Positions 44,658 to 54,347 of a stretch of DNA of 64,000 nt are shown one piece after another; position 1 is the stretch's first letter; each line of letters opens with the position of its first letter. Location: positions 161,599 to 225,598 of the forward strand of contig CAZTJR010000002.1 of the NCBI GenBank assembly GCA_964613795.1. Direction: 5' to 3'. Source of the DNA: Chromatocurvus sp964613795 (GTDB lineage Bacteria; Pseudomonadota; Gammaproteobacteria; Pseudomonadales; Halieaceae). The notes beneath the pieces are model-generated. The model saw only the letters and a program-made list of their open reading frames with translations. It ran no database searches and was not told where the DNA came from. The position numbers and the translations under genes were made by a program.

Positions 44658-46982
44658 CTAGAACGATACCCGCATCGTTACGCCATACCAGCGCGGCATC
44701 TGTAGCGTCACCTCACCCGAGTTCCCGACTCCGGCAAGATCGAACTTGTTGGTCGCGTGACGGCTATCGAACACGTTGTTGACCCAGGCGCTGACCGACC
44801 ATTCCTGATTAAGGGGCGCATAGCCGAGCAACACATCGGTCTGGAACAGCGATCCCATCTCTGTCGAGCGATTGTTCAGCGAGTCGCGGTGCATTGATGT
44901 GCGACCATGACTGGTCTGCTGCAGGCGCATTTCGCCCCCAAAGGCATTCCAGTTATAGCGGGCCATAAGGTTACCGGTAAAGTCCGGCGCCAGCGGCAGA
45001 TCCAGGTCGCCGGTAAACGGTACGGCGCCGGTGGGATTGAAGATATCCTTGACTTCGGTGTCGAGAATACCGATCCCCCCGGAGATCACCAGCCCTTCTA
45101 TAGGGTTGGCGGTGAGCTCCAGTTCACCGCCGACGACAGTTGCATCATTGTTGGTTACCAGATTGGTGATATTCACGAAGCTGGTGTTCTGCATGTCTTT
45201 GTAGTCGTAGTAGAAGACCGCACCGTTGAGGCGCGCCATACCGTCCATCAGGGTTGCCTTGAAACCGATCTCATACGCGTTATTGGTCTCTTCATCATAT
45301 TTCCTCACGTCGGGTGCCAGGCCGGTGACATTGCCGGTGATGAAGCCGCCGCTCTTGACGCCGCGGCGGTAGGCGCCATAGATCAACAGATCGCTGTTGG
45401 GTCGGTAGTTGAGTTCCAGGTTGGTGTTCACGAGGCCCTTGTCGAAGACCGCCAGGTCGCCGTGCAGGTCACGGTTGAGCCGGGTGATCGCTGATCCCGG
45501 GCTGTTGCGAATGGTGCTGCCGATCGCGTTGAATTGGGCGAGGTTGGTCGGTTTGGGCGTGTCGAGAGGCACGGTGCCAAAGCCATCCAGGGCATTCACT
45601 TCCTTGTCATCCCGTGTGTATCGGGCGCCGACAATCAGCGTCATCTTCTGCGAAAAGTCGTATTCACCCTGTGCGAACACGGCCCAGCTCTCAAGCGCCT
45701 GCTGGTCAAAATAACTCTCCGCCAGGAGCCCACCAGGTACGGGTGTCACTGCCTCACTGAAAAACAGCGGTGTGGTCGAGCGCGTAAAAAGGTCCTGATC
45801 GAGATAATTTGCGCCCGCAGTGACGCGCCAGTTACTTTCCTCATAAGTGGCACGGAGTTCCGCCGTCCAGTGTTCTGATTCACCGTCGTTGCTGAACAGA
45901 CAAAGCGGGTCCGGCCCGTTGTCGCAGTCCTCGACCTCGAACTTTTCGCTCTTCAGCCAGCCGGCCAGGCCGACGATTGATAGCTTGTCGGAGAGGTCCC
46001 AGTTCACGTTGGCCATGTAATGCTCTATCTTGTTGCCGATGCTCATGGGTCCATCGGCATTCACCAGGTCGACGCCCTGAGTGTTCGTGCTCGCCCGGCT
46101 GTTGCCGAAGGCATCGGACTCAACGGCAACCGTGCCGAAACCGTCTGACGCGGCGACCGGGTAGAGGATCTCGTTGGAGCCTGCGGCCGGCCCCATTTCC
46201 CCGATTTCCGCTTTCAGATTGATCGATACGCTGTCACTCGCTTCGATAAGCAGTTGCGCGCGACCCGCCCAGAATTTGTTCTCGCCACCTTTGTCGAACT
46301 GGGCCTGCGGATTGATATTCCGCACATAGCCCTCGTTGCGATCTGTGGCAAAGGATCCGCGGAATGCCACCTTGTCACTCAATGGCACATTGACGAATCC
46401 GTCGGACCTTACCAGCCCGTAACTGCCACCGGAGACTGAGACCGCACCGGCGACGCTTTCGAGGTCCGGCTTGCGCGTGTAGAAGTTGACGGTGCCCGCG
46501 GTGGAGTTGCGGCCCTGTATAGTGCCCTGCGGACCGCGTGCAACTTCCACGCGCTCGAGGTCGAACATCAAAAAGTCAGCCTGGCCGGCGCCTATCATGT
46601 AGAACTCATCCACATAAGACGTCGCCGTCGCTTCCGTCGTGTCCTCGAAGTTCGGCTGTCCGACGCCGCGCAGCGTGACCTGGGTGTTGTAACCTGGCGT
46701 CGCGTAGGACCGCACAATCTGGTAATTGGGGATAGACGCAGTGATGTCGCCGGCCGTGGTCAGCGGCCGTGCCTCAAGCTCGTCACCGGACAGCGCCGAC
46801 ACCGAAATCCCGACATCCTGCAGATTCTGCTCGCGTCGATTGGCGGTGACCACCACTTCTTCAAGTGCGTTGGCCCGTTGTGCCGGCGGCGTGCTGCTCT
46901 GGGCAAGTGCTTCCACTGTAAAAGTCGTTGCGGATATCCCAAGCAATACCCGGATTGCGCTGGTTAGCGTTGGTGTTTTCAT
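44658..46982 (-). CDS. TonB-dependent outer-membrane receptor, copy 1
   Basis: 774 residues from the ATG at 46982. A signal peptide ends near VEALAQ. The plug begins with ALEEVVVTANRREQNLQDVG and contains VARGPQGTIQGRNSTAGTVNF. A long barrel ends RWYGVTMRVSF with terminal Phe. It imports a substrate across the outer membrane using TonB energy. It is more distant from the other two receptors (IQGRNSTAG versus LFGxNxTGG). It is divergent from the SDR at 47120 with an operator-like site between them. Confidence 0.94.
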   Translation of the reverse strand: MKTPTLTSAIRVLLGISATTFTVEALAQSSTPPAQRANALEEVVVTANRREQNLQDVGISVSALSGDELEARPLTTAGDITASIPNYQIVRSYATPGYNTQVTLRGVGQPNFEDTTEATATSYVDEFYMIGAGQADFLMFDLERVEVARGPQGTIQGRNSTAGTVNFYTRKPDLESVAGAVSVSGGSYGLVRSDGFVNVPLSDKVAFRGSFATDRNEGYVRNINPQAQFDKGGENKFWAGRAQLLIEASDSVSINLKAEIGEMGPAAGSNEILYPVAASDGFGTVAVESDAFGNSRASTNTQGVDLVNADGPMSIGNKIEHYMANVNWDLSDKLSIVGLAGWLKSEKFEVEDCDNGPDPLCLFSNDGESEHWTAELRATYEESNWRVTAGANYLDQDLFTRSTTPLFFSEAVTPVPGGLLAESYFDQQALESWAVFAQGEYDFSQKMTLIVGARYTRDDKEVNALDGFGTVPLDTPKPTNLAQFNAIGSTIRNSPGSAITRLNRDLHGDLAVFDKGLVNTNLELNYRPNSDLLIYGAYRRGVKSGGFITGNVTGLAPDVRKYDEETNNAYEIGFKATLMDGMARLNGAVFYYDYKDMQNTSFVNITNLVTNNDATVVGGELELTANPIEGLVISGGIGILDTEVKDIFNPTGAVPFTGDLDLPLAPDFTGNLMARYNWNAFGGEMRLQQTSHGRTSMHRDSLNNRSTEMGSLFQTDVLLGYAPLNQEWSVSAWVNNVFDSRHATNKFDLAGVGNSGEVTLQMPRWYGVTMRVSF

Positions 46983-47081
46983 GCTCGTCTCCCGACTCGT
47001 TATGGTGTTTATGGGTCGTCTTCGGTAAGCAGGCTTGACGTTACGACCAGAGCAAAAGTCAGTCAATAGTTTTAATTAATA

Positions 47082-47092
47082 TTGTTCTACGA
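47082..47092. promoter_or_regulatory. GntR-type operator candidate TTGTTCTACGA
   Basis: One base off TTGTnnnACAA and consistent with TNGTnnnACNA. It overlaps a TACGAT -10-like box (47088-47093), 28 bp upstream of the SDR start at 47120 and 100 bp upstream of the divergent TonB receptor. The position suggests repression. Confidence 0.45.
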
Positions 47093-47119
47093 TAGTGTAG
47101 TAAGAAAAGGAGATTATTA

Positions 47120-47905
47120 ATGGCACGTCTGAGTGGCAAGGTAGCGCTGATCACTGGCGCGGGAAGCGGCGTAGGCGCCGCCTGCATGGATCTGTTTCTG
47201 GCCAAGGGAGCAAAAGTCGTGGGTGTCGGGCGAACCGAATCGCGCCTGCGAGAAACCCTCGGTAGCATCGGAGGTGCCAACGACAGCAATGCCCGCATTA
47301 TAGCGGCGGATATCAGCACCGAGACCGGCGTCAACCTCGCCGTGGAGGCCGCGCAAGAGGCGTTCGGCGCTATCGATATCCTGGTGCATGCGGCGGGTGT
47401 CGGCTATAGCTGGGAAAAACAAAGCCCGGGTTCCATGGCCGACGTAGTTGATGCAGCGCCCGACAAATGGAGCGAGGTCATGCGTATCAACCTCGACGCC
47501 TATTATCTTCTTTGCCGTGCCATCGTGCCGATTATGAAGACAGCGGGCGGCGGTTCCATTGTCGGCGTCACCAGTATCTCCGGCTTCCAGGGATTGCCGG
47601 TGGCGCACGCCTACACAGCGGCGAAGGCGGCGATGATCAATCTCACGCGATCCATGAGTGTAAGCTACGTCAAACACAACATCCGGGTAAATTGCATAGC
47701 GCCCGGCCTTATCGCCACTCCGATGGTCGAGGATGTCCTCAACCTGTTCGACGACCCCGACACTGCCGAGCAACTCACCCCCATGTGCCGACCGGGCACA
47801 CCCGAGGAAATGGCCTACGGCTGTCTCTACCTGGCCAGCGACGAGTCGACCTATTGCAGCGGCACTGTTCTGGTGATCGATGGCGGCACCACTGCACGGC
47901 AGTAG
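47120..47905 (+). CDS. SDR-family oxidoreductase, copy 2
   Basis: 261 residues; AAAAGGAG lies 7 bases before the ATG. VTG-type ITGAGSGVGAACMDL is at the N-terminus, VHAAGVGYSWE near 92, VTSISGFQG, and YTAAK near 165 as the catalytic Y-x3-K. It ends VIDGGTTARQ. It is paralogous to the SDR at 41458 along its whole length. It heads a run SDR - acyl-CoA dehydrogenase - enoyl-CoA hydratase - 3-hydroxyacyl-CoA dehydrogenase, so it probably acts on the same substrate before or during beta-oxidation. Confidence 0.93.
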   Translation: MARLSGKVALITGAGSGVGAACMDLFLAKGAKVVGVGRTESRLRETLGSIGGANDSNARIIAADISTETGVNLAVEAAQEAFGAIDILVHAAGVGYSWEKQSPGSMADVVDAAPDKWSEVMRINLDAYYLLCRAIVPIMKTAGGGSIVGVTSISGFQGLPVAHAYTAAKAAMINLTRSMSVSYVKHNIRVNCIAPGLIATPMVEDVLNLFDDPDTAEQLTPMCRPGTPEEMAYGCLYLASDESTYCSGTVLVIDGGTTARQ

Positions 47906-47963
47906 TCGCATAGCGGGAACGCCACACCAGACAAACAACGCTTCCCTGACACAGGAAAACATC

Positions 47964-49268
47964 ATGGAATTTGCCTACAACGAGAAAGTTAGAGCGTACT
48001 CGGCTCGAATCGAGGACTTCCTGGCTGAGCATATTTACCCGAACGAAGCGCGCTTCTACAGCGAAGCTGAAACGCTTGGCCCCTGGAAAGTCTATCCGGT
48101 AGTGGAAGAACTCAAGAAAATTGCACGCAGCGAGGGTCTGTGGAACCTTTTTCTGCCGGACAGTGAGCACGGAGCAGGTCTCAGCAACCTTGAGTACGCC
48201 CCCCTGTGCGCACTGATGGGTCGCTCCCATTTGGCGCCCGAAGTCTTTAATTGCTCGGCGCCAGATACCGGCAACATGGAAACCATCATTCGGTATGGCA
48301 CGCAGGAGCAGATCAGGGACTGGGCCGAACCGCTTCTGAGAGGCGAGATACGCAGTGCTTTTGCAATGACAGAACCAGAAGTTGCATCCAGCGACGCGAC
48401 CAACATTGAAAGCTCCATCGTACGTGATGGCGACGATTACGTAATCAACGGACGAAAGTGGTACACCACTAACGCTACAGACCCGCGCTGCAAGATCATC
48501 ATTTTCATGGGTAAGTCGTCACCGGACCATGAGAGTCGCTACAAACAGCAGTCAATGATCCTTATACCGAAGGATACGCCCGGCGTCAGGGTTGTGCGCT
48601 CACTGCCAGTGTTTGGCTTCTATGGCGTTCCCGATCGCGCAGCGGAGGTACTGTTCGAGAACGTGCGAGTACCGGCAAGCAACATGCTGCTGGGCGAGGG
48701 GCGCGGTTTCGAGATTGCCCAGGGGCGTCTCGGGCCCGGGCGTATCCACCACTGCATGCGCCTGATCGGCCTGGCAGAGCGCATTCTCGAGCGCATGTGC
48801 CGGCGTCTGGAGGCCAGGGAGGCCTTCGGTGGCTCGGTGTCGAAACAGTCAGTCTCGCTCGAGCGCATTGCCGAATCCCGAATCATGATCGAGCAGGCAC
48901 GCCTGCTGACACTGCATGCTGCATGGAAGATGGATGAGGTGGGCAACAAAGAGGCACGCCGCGAGATCGCCATGATCAAGGTAGCTGCGCCCAACATGGC
49001 CTGCCAGGTCATCGACTGGGCAATACAGGCTTTTGGCGGCGGAGGCACCAGCAGCGACCATCACCTCACCTCTGCCTATGCTACAGCACGCCTGCTGCGC
49101 CTGGCGGACGGACCGGACGAGGTGCACCGCAATCAGATCGGCAAACTCGAGCTGCGGCGGATCGGCGAAACGGATGCGACCCGCATGGGCAACAGCGGCG
49201 ATTTCCTCACTCTTGCAGAGGCGGATGAAAAAGCGCGTGGCGGGCTTTTCCCTCCTGAGTCCCGCTGA
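47964..49268 (+). CDS. Acyl-CoA dehydrogenase, ADGPD (ACAD10/11-like) type, copy 2
   Basis: 434 residues from the ATG at 47964, with AGGA eight bases upstream. It contains AMTEPEVASSDATN near residue 130, KWYTTNATD, LLGEGRGFEIAQGRLGPGR near 240, and LRLADGPDEVHRNQIGKLE near 375. The usual YEGT catalytic Glu is replaced by the Asp of ADGPD. The paralogue at 18366 shares most blocks; this copy has a 25-residue C-terminal extension. Members of this class include enzymes that remove phosphate from phosphorylated hydroxyacyl-CoA in the levulinate pathway, which is relevant to the PPDK-like operon. The link is inference. Confidence 0.93.
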   Translation: MEFAYNEKVRAYSARIEDFLAEHIYPNEARFYSEAETLGPWKVYPVVEELKKIARSEGLWNLFLPDSEHGAGLSNLEYAPLCALMGRSHLAPEVFNCSAPDTGNMETIIRYGTQEQIRDWAEPLLRGEIRSAFAMTEPEVASSDATNIESSIVRDGDDYVINGRKWYTTNATDPRCKIIIFMGKSSPDHESRYKQQSMILIPKDTPGVRVVRSLPVFGFYGVPDRAAEVLFENVRVPASNMLLGEGRGFEIAQGRLGPGRIHHCMRLIGLAERILERMCRRLEAREAFGGSVSKQSVSLERIAESRIMIEQARLLTLHAAWKMDEVGNKEARREIAMIKVAAPNMACQVIDWAIQAFGGGGTSSDHHLTSAYATARLLRLADGPDEVHRNQIGKLELRRIGETDATRMGNSGDFLTLAEADEKARGGLFPPESR

Positions 49269-49284
49269 ACCCGAGGCCAAGATC

Positions 49285-50088
49285 ATGCTCGATCAACTCT
49301 TACAGAGGTACGCGGACGGACCGGTCACTCTGAGCCGTCACGCAGATCACATTGTTGTAGTGACGCTAAACCGTCCCGCTGCGCGCAATGCTGTCAACCC
49401 AGAAATCACTCAACGACTGGACGACATTGTTCATGGACTCGAAGACGATAATGACATCTGGGCCGTCCTTCTCACGGGAGCCGGTGGACGTGTGTTTAGC
49501 GCGGGAGCAGATCTTAAGGAGGTCGCCGAAAGTGGGTTTGGCAGTCTTTACACAGAGCGCGGCGGCTTTGCAGGCTTCACTTTCGCCGAACGGCGCAAGA
49601 TCTGGATAGCGGCAATCGAGGGTTTTGCCCTCGCCGGTGGATTTGAACTGGCGCTGGCCTGCGACATGATGGTGGCAGGCGAGTCGGCACAGTTCGGCCT
49701 GCCAGAGGTGGGGGTAGGTCTGGCAGCTGCGGCCGGTGGCATATATCGTCTGCCCCGTGCATTGCCTCGAAACCTGGCTATTGAGCTGATCGCCACCACA
49801 GAGCGGTTGTCGGCACAGCGGGCGCACGCTTTTGGACTGATCAACCAGGTCACCGCCGATGGCTCGGCGCTGGACGCAGCGGCACAATTGGCGGCGCGCG
49901 TGTGCCGCAATGCACCGCTTGCGGTACAGGAGAGTGTAGCGCTTGCGCGCAAGGCCTTTGACATGACTGACCGGGAATTGGCGAGGGCCAGCATCGACGC
50001 ACAGTCGCGGCTGTCACAGACCGACGATTTCAGCGAGGGGCCAAAAGCGTTTATCGAAAAACGGCCGCCGGTGTGGAAAGGAAAATGA
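49285..50088 (+). CDS. Enoyl-CoA hydratase/isomerase (crotonase family)
   Basis: 267 residues from the ATG at 49285, 16 bp after the dehydrogenase stop. The frame extends upstream inside that gene but has no homology there. The oxyanion-hole block is FSAGADLKEVAE near 68. The catalytic glutamates appear in LAGGFELALACD and GLPEVGVGLAAAAGG. It hydrates a 2-enoyl-CoA in beta-oxidation. The C-terminus FIEKRPPVWKGK is typical of the family. It is second to last in the plus-strand beta-oxidation run. Confidence 0.93.
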   Translation: MLDQLLQRYADGPVTLSRHADHIVVVTLNRPAARNAVNPEITQRLDDIVHGLEDDNDIWAVLLTGAGGRVFSAGADLKEVAESGFGSLYTERGGFAGFTFAERRKIWIAAIEGFALAGGFELALACDMMVAGESAQFGLPEVGVGLAAAAGGIYRLPRALPRNLAIELIATTERLSAQRAHAFGLINQVTADGSALDAAAQLAARVCRNAPLAVQESVALARKAFDMTDRELARASIDAQSRLSQTDDFSEGPKAFIEKRPPVWKGK

Positions 50089-50106
50089 TATGCGGGAGAT
50101 AACGCC

Positions 50107-50958
50107 ATGAAAATGGGTGTCGTAGGTGCCGGCCTGATGGGGCGGGAGATCGCCTTTGTCTATGCCATGGCCGGATGGAACCTGGTGCTTGTAGACCGCA
50201 GCCAAGCTCAGCTGGAGCAGGCACTGAGCATTCTCACGGACCTTGTGGGCAAAGGGCTCAAGCGTGGATTATACGAAGACGAGACGGCGAAAGCCGCCCT
50301 GGGCCGAATTCAGCTGTCGACAGAGCTGGGTGACATGCACGATTGCGAATTTGTAGTCGAAGCGGTGTTCGAGCAGGAATCTGTCAAGGCCAACGTTCTC
50401 GAGCGACTGAATGAGATCTGCAGTGACAGCTGCATTTTTGCCTCAAACACCTCAACCATTCCGATCTCAACGCTCGCCAGCTATCTGCCCGAATCGCGAC
50501 GCCGGCGGTTCATCGGGACACATTACTTCTCCCCAGTATCTCGGATGAAGCTGGTCGAGGTGATTCCCGCTTTTGATACATCGGACGAGACCACTGCCGG
50601 CGTGATGGAGATGTGCTCCCAGGCGGGCAAGACGCCCATCCTTATCAAGGATGTTGCCGGTTTCGCGGTCAATCGCATGCTCCACGCTTTTATGATCGAA
50701 GCCGTGAAACTGGTGGAGGAAGGCGTCGCCACGCCGGAGGATCTTGACACGGCCTGCCGCCTGGGCCTCGGGCATGCGATGGGACCTTTTGAATTGATGG
50801 ACGCGGTAACCGCGGACCTATGTGTCGAGGCCCAGGAAATAATGCAGGAGGCCTATGGCGAGCGTTTTCGACCGCCTGCCCTGCTCAAGCAGCGCGTCCG
50901 CGCAGGGCTTGGCGGCGGTCGCGGCCGCCGGGGCTGGAGACGAGACGACAGCAGCTGA
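50107..50958 (+). CDS. 3-hydroxyacyl-CoA dehydrogenase
   Basis: 283 residues with GGGAG before the ATG. The NAD-binding VVGAGLMGREIA is at residues 5-16. EAVFEQESVK, SNTSTIPIS, the catalytic histidine in GTHYFSPVSRMKLVEV near 140, and AGFAVNRMLHAFMIEAVKL near 185 follow. The C-terminus (RVRAGLGGGRGRRGW...) is a degraded version of the usual GRKTGKGFYxY ending, so the last 20 residues may have drifted. It completes a hydratase-dehydrogenase pair downstream of the acyl-CoA dehydrogenase. Confidence 0.92.
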   Translation: MKMGVVGAGLMGREIAFVYAMAGWNLVLVDRSQAQLEQALSILTDLVGKGLKRGLYEDETAKAALGRIQLSTELGDMHDCEFVVEAVFEQESVKANVLERLNEICSDSCIFASNTSTIPISTLASYLPESRRRRFIGTHYFSPVSRMKLVEVIPAFDTSDETTAGVMEMCSQAGKTPILIKDVAGFAVNRMLHAFMIEAVKLVEEGVATPEDLDTACRLGLGHAMGPFELMDAVTADLCVEAQEIMQEAYGERFRPPALLKQRVRAGLGGGRGRRGWRRDDSS

Positions 50959-50998
50959 CGCCAATCACAATCCGCCCCTGGGGTCCGCGTAGACAAGC

Positions 50999-51802
50999 TC
51001 AGCCCGCGCCGGACATTCCTCCGTCTACCGGCAGGGCGACGCCATTGATGAAGGAGGCTTCCTCGGAACACAGGTACAGCGCCGCATTGACCACGTCCGA
51101 AAGCTCTCCGAAACGCCCTACGGGTATTCTGGCGATCAACCCCTCTTTCACCGCCTCCACGCTATCTCCAAGGCCGAGGCCCGGGAAATCATTCAACAAC
51201 TTGCGACCCATGTCGGTATTAAAGAGGCTGGGGCAGAGGCAGTTCGCACGCACGCCGTAGCCAAAAGTACCTGCTTCCGTGGCAGCCAACTTGGTCAGAC
51301 TGATGACGCCAGCCTTGGAGGCGCTGTAGGCGGCGAGTCCTGGCGTGGACGTGAGCCCCGCCACCGAGGCGAGGTTCAGTATCGCACCACCGCGGCCGCA
51401 GGCGCCGTCTGGCTGCATGGCACGAAAGGCATGTTTGATACCCAGCATGGTACCGATCAGGTTGATATCGAAGAGATCGCGACAGGCCTGTGGGGTAGTG
51501 TCTAAATACAGTTCAGAGATCTCGACACCCGCGTTGTTGATCACCACGTCGAGGCCGCCCGCTTCTGTAATGCAATATTCGACCGCGGCTGCCCAGTCAT
51601 CGTCACTACGGACATCCAGCGGGATAAAATGACAACTGGAGCCTGCGCCGGAAATTTCCCTCGCTGTCGTCTCGCCAGCTTCCCTGTCGACATCACCGAT
51701 TACGGCGGTAGCGCCCCTGGCGACGAAACCACGCGCGAATTCGGCGCCGAAACCACGTGCCCCACCGGTGACCAGCACGACCTTGCCTTGATAATCGATC
51801 AT
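50999..51802 (-). CDS. SDR-family oxidoreductase, copy 3
   Basis: 267 residues; AGAGGAA lies before the ATG. VTGGARGFGAEFARG is at the N-terminus, INNAGVEISELYLD near 90, NLASVAG, and YSASK as catalytic Y-x3-K near 160, ending ALPVDGG. It is not close to the other two SDRs. It is convergent with the hydroxyacyl-CoA dehydrogenase and 33 bp downstream of the TonB receptor at 51836, so a hydrolase-receptor-SDR operon on the minus strand is likely. Confidence 0.92.
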   Translation of the reverse strand: MIDYQGKVVLVTGGARGFGAEFARGFVARGATAVIGDVDREAGETTAREISGAGSSCHFIPLDVRSDDDWAAAVEYCITEAGGLDVVINNAGVEISELYLDTTPQACRDLFDINLIGTMLGIKHAFRAMQPDGACGRGGAILNLASVAGLTSTPGLAAYSASKAGVISLTKLAATEAGTFGYGVRANCLCPSLFNTDMGRKLLNDFPGLGLGDSVEAVKEGLIARIPVGRFGELSDVVNAALYLCSEEASFINGVALPVDGGMSGAG

Positions 51803-51835
51803 CGTATTGTTCCTCTCTGATATTGGATGTCTTGC

Positions 51836-54253
51836 TCAAAACCGATACGCGAAGCGCATGCCGTACTCTCGCGGACGACCCGGATAACGTCCGTCGGTAT
51901 CAAAAGCGGGCACGGCACTGTGCCAGTAATACGTGTCTGCCAGATTTCGCCCCCAGAGTGACAGCTCCCAGCCCGTGGAAAGTGACCGTACACCAAGCTG
52001 CATGTCCAGCAGTGCGTAGGCATCTATGCGGTAACGCTCCTGAAGCCTGGGAACGGGTGTGAGAACACCGACACTGTCCGACTGGCCGGTGAGTCCCGCA
52101 CTGGCAAAGCCTTGCAGGGAACTGCTCACGTCGACGGTGTAGGTGGCACGAGCAGAATAGGACCACTCGGGAGTGTAGGGCAGATCGGCTCCCGCATAAG
52201 AAGCAGTTATCGGCTCAAAACCCATCGGCCCCATGGTTGAGCCCACAGCGCCTTCGTATTCAGTGACTTCCGAGTCAAGCCAGGTTACAGCCAGACTGAT
52301 TTCCAAAGCATCGGACACCCGGGCATTGAATTCCAGCTCTGCGCCGAGCACTTCAGATTTAGGAACGTTGAGCAGCTTGTCAAGCTGGTTGAAGATAGGA
52401 TCGACAAACTTTGCGCGCAGCTGCTTGTTTTCATAATCGTAGAAGAAAGCGGCGCCGTTCAGCGAGGCGCGCCCGTTCCACAGGCCAACCTTGAATCCCG
52501 CTTCATAGTCCAGCAGCGACTCCTGTACCACGGGTTCGTAGGCTTCGTAGATGGAGCCCGACAGCGTCGGCATGCTACCCGCCTTGTAGCCCTTCATTAT
52601 ATTGAGATAAACAAGCACGTTGTCGGCGTGGCGATAGTCCACACCGAGTGACCAGGACACATTGTCCTCCCTGAGAGAAAATTCCGGCTTCACGTTCGGC
52701 TTCAGATAGGTCTCTGGATTCACCGGGCTGCCATCGGCATTGGTGCGCGTATCCAGAGCGATGTTGTCCCCTGGCTGGAGAACGCCCTCGTAGCCGATAT
52801 CGCCAAATAGAAACGGCCATGCCAGGTTGAAGAATTCGGTTACTGTGAACTCGGCTCCGTTCTGTGGCTCAAGAAATGGATGATTTGCATTACTGGATAC
52901 TGAGTCACGGTCGGCCTCGGTATAGCGCACGCCGCCGCGCAGCGTGAAAGCGTCGTTGATGTCGTACTCGAGATTGGCGAACACAGCACGGTTCTCCATA
53001 TCCTGATCAGACTCAAAAATATTCACACTGATACCGTTGACCATGGTAGACGTGGTGTCCGGGTAGTAGTAACCAGCGGACTGCGAGACACTCGAATCCT
53101 CGTAGTTCAATCCGACCAGCCAGCGCAGGGCATTGGAGGGATCGTTCGACAGACGCAGCTCCTGGGAGAACGATTCTATGTCGCCCTGGTCGGGTAACAG
53201 ATCGATCAGGATCAGGTAAGTACCATCAGACTCGATACCAGCGTCGATCTGCGCGTCGGATAATGACGTGATGGAAGTCAGCGTAAGGTTATCGCCGAAG
53301 CCGTAGTCGACGCGCAGGCTGGTCTGCCAGAATTCGTTGTCCAGGTAAGGCAGGCCCGGGGTCCAGCCCGCGTCCCTGCCGCTGTTGCCAGTGAACGGCT
53401 CATAGCTCTGGATTGGGATCTCGTTTTCCTCAAGAACTCCGCCGAATCCCGCGTCGCCCACCTGGTACTCGGGGTTGAAAGCGATCATCTGCACACCGAT
53501 AGGGTCATCTTTCTTGCGCCAGCCATTGATGTTCAATGTGACGTCGAGGTTTGCGTTCGGCGTCCAGTTGAGCAGCATGCGCGCAGCAGTGTTATCCCGC
53601 TCGCCGAGGGTTTCACCCGGTATGTCGTAACTGCGCTGCCAGTCATCCGCCCGCACTGTTTTTACCGCTAGGCGGCCGCGCAGCGTGGGGGTCAGTGAGC
53701 CACTAACAAAGCCCTCTGCCTCCAAGGTCTGAAAGCGGCCATAAGACATGTTGATACCTGCAGACAGCTCGTCGGTGGGCTTCTCCGCTATGAAGTTTAT
53801 TGCACCGCCCGTGGCATTGTTACCGAACAGCGTTCCCTGAGGCCCCTTGAGAACTTCGACCCGCTCGAGGTCAAAGGCTACGAGATCAGCCATGACGGGG
53901 AACGGCAGCGGTGCCTCATCCAGGTAAAGACTCACTGAGGGATAAGCTGCGAGGGTTGATTCGAAGAAGCCAATACCGCGCAGGGTATAGACGGGCGATG
54001 TTGAGAGTGATGGTGCATACGTAAGCCCGGGGACATGCATGGCGAGATCCGCAACATTGCCAATACCGAGATTCCGCATCTTGTCTCCACTCATGGCGGT
54101 GACCGTAAGACCCACGTCGCTTAAGCTCTGGGACCGCTTGGTCGCCGTGACAACCACCTCCTCCAGAACAGTCTGTGCATTGGCGGAGACTGCTATCGTG
54201 CCGAGAAAAAACAGTGTGCAGGCCGTCTTGCCAAACTCTGCTCGTATATTCAT
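51836..54253 (-). CDS. TonB-dependent outer-membrane receptor, copy 2
   Basis: 805 residues from the ATG at 54253. That start is preferred over an ATG four codons upstream because AGG sits at ribosome-site distance from it. A signal peptide ends near SANAQT; the plug starts VLEEVVVTATKRSQSLSDVG and contains VLKGPQGTLFGNNATGGAINF. The barrel ends REYGMRFAYRF. It is more similar to the receptor at 55331 than to the one at 44658 (shared APSLSTSPVYTLRGIGF/ APSSHNTPVYTLRGVGY and SVSLYLDEAPLPFPV). Both may recognise related ligands. Confidence 0.94.
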   Translation of the reverse strand: MNIRAEFGKTACTLFFLGTIAVSANAQTVLEEVVVTATKRSQSLSDVGLTVTAMSGDKMRNLGIGNVADLAMHVPGLTYAPSLSTSPVYTLRGIGFFESTLAAYPSVSLYLDEAPLPFPVMADLVAFDLERVEVLKGPQGTLFGNNATGGAINFIAEKPTDELSAGINMSYGRFQTLEAEGFVSGSLTPTLRGRLAVKTVRADDWQRSYDIPGETLGERDNTAARMLLNWTPNANLDVTLNINGWRKKDDPIGVQMIAFNPEYQVGDAGFGGVLEENEIPIQSYEPFTGNSGRDAGWTPGLPYLDNEFWQTSLRVDYGFGDNLTLTSITSLSDAQIDAGIESDGTYLILIDLLPDQGDIESFSQELRLSNDPSNALRWLVGLNYEDSSVSQSAGYYYPDTTSTMVNGISVNIFESDQDMENRAVFANLEYDINDAFTLRGGVRYTEADRDSVSSNANHPFLEPQNGAEFTVTEFFNLAWPFLFGDIGYEGVLQPGDNIALDTRTNADGSPVNPETYLKPNVKPEFSLREDNVSWSLGVDYRHADNVLVYLNIMKGYKAGSMPTLSGSIYEAYEPVVQESLLDYEAGFKVGLWNGRASLNGAAFFYDYENKQLRAKFVDPIFNQLDKLLNVPKSEVLGAELEFNARVSDALEISLAVTWLDSEVTEYEGAVGSTMGPMGFEPITASYAGADLPYTPEWSYSARATYTVDVSSSLQGFASAGLTGQSDSVGVLTPVPRLQERYRIDAYALLDMQLGVRSLSTGWELSLWGRNLADTYYWHSAVPAFDTDGRYPGRPREYGMRFAYRF

Positions 54254-54347
54254 CACTTGCCTCATGATTATTATGGTTGGGGCGTTTCAATCCATGGCGC
54301 TGCAACTGCTCGCCTTAATGCTGCTTAAAAAATGACACGCAAGCCGC

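Noticed and set aside
50880..50958. Frameshift at the end of the 3-hydroxyacyl-CoA dehydrogenase
   Set aside because: The C-terminus is unusual, but glycines and the GW pair still align with the family ending, so drift is simpler than a frameshift.
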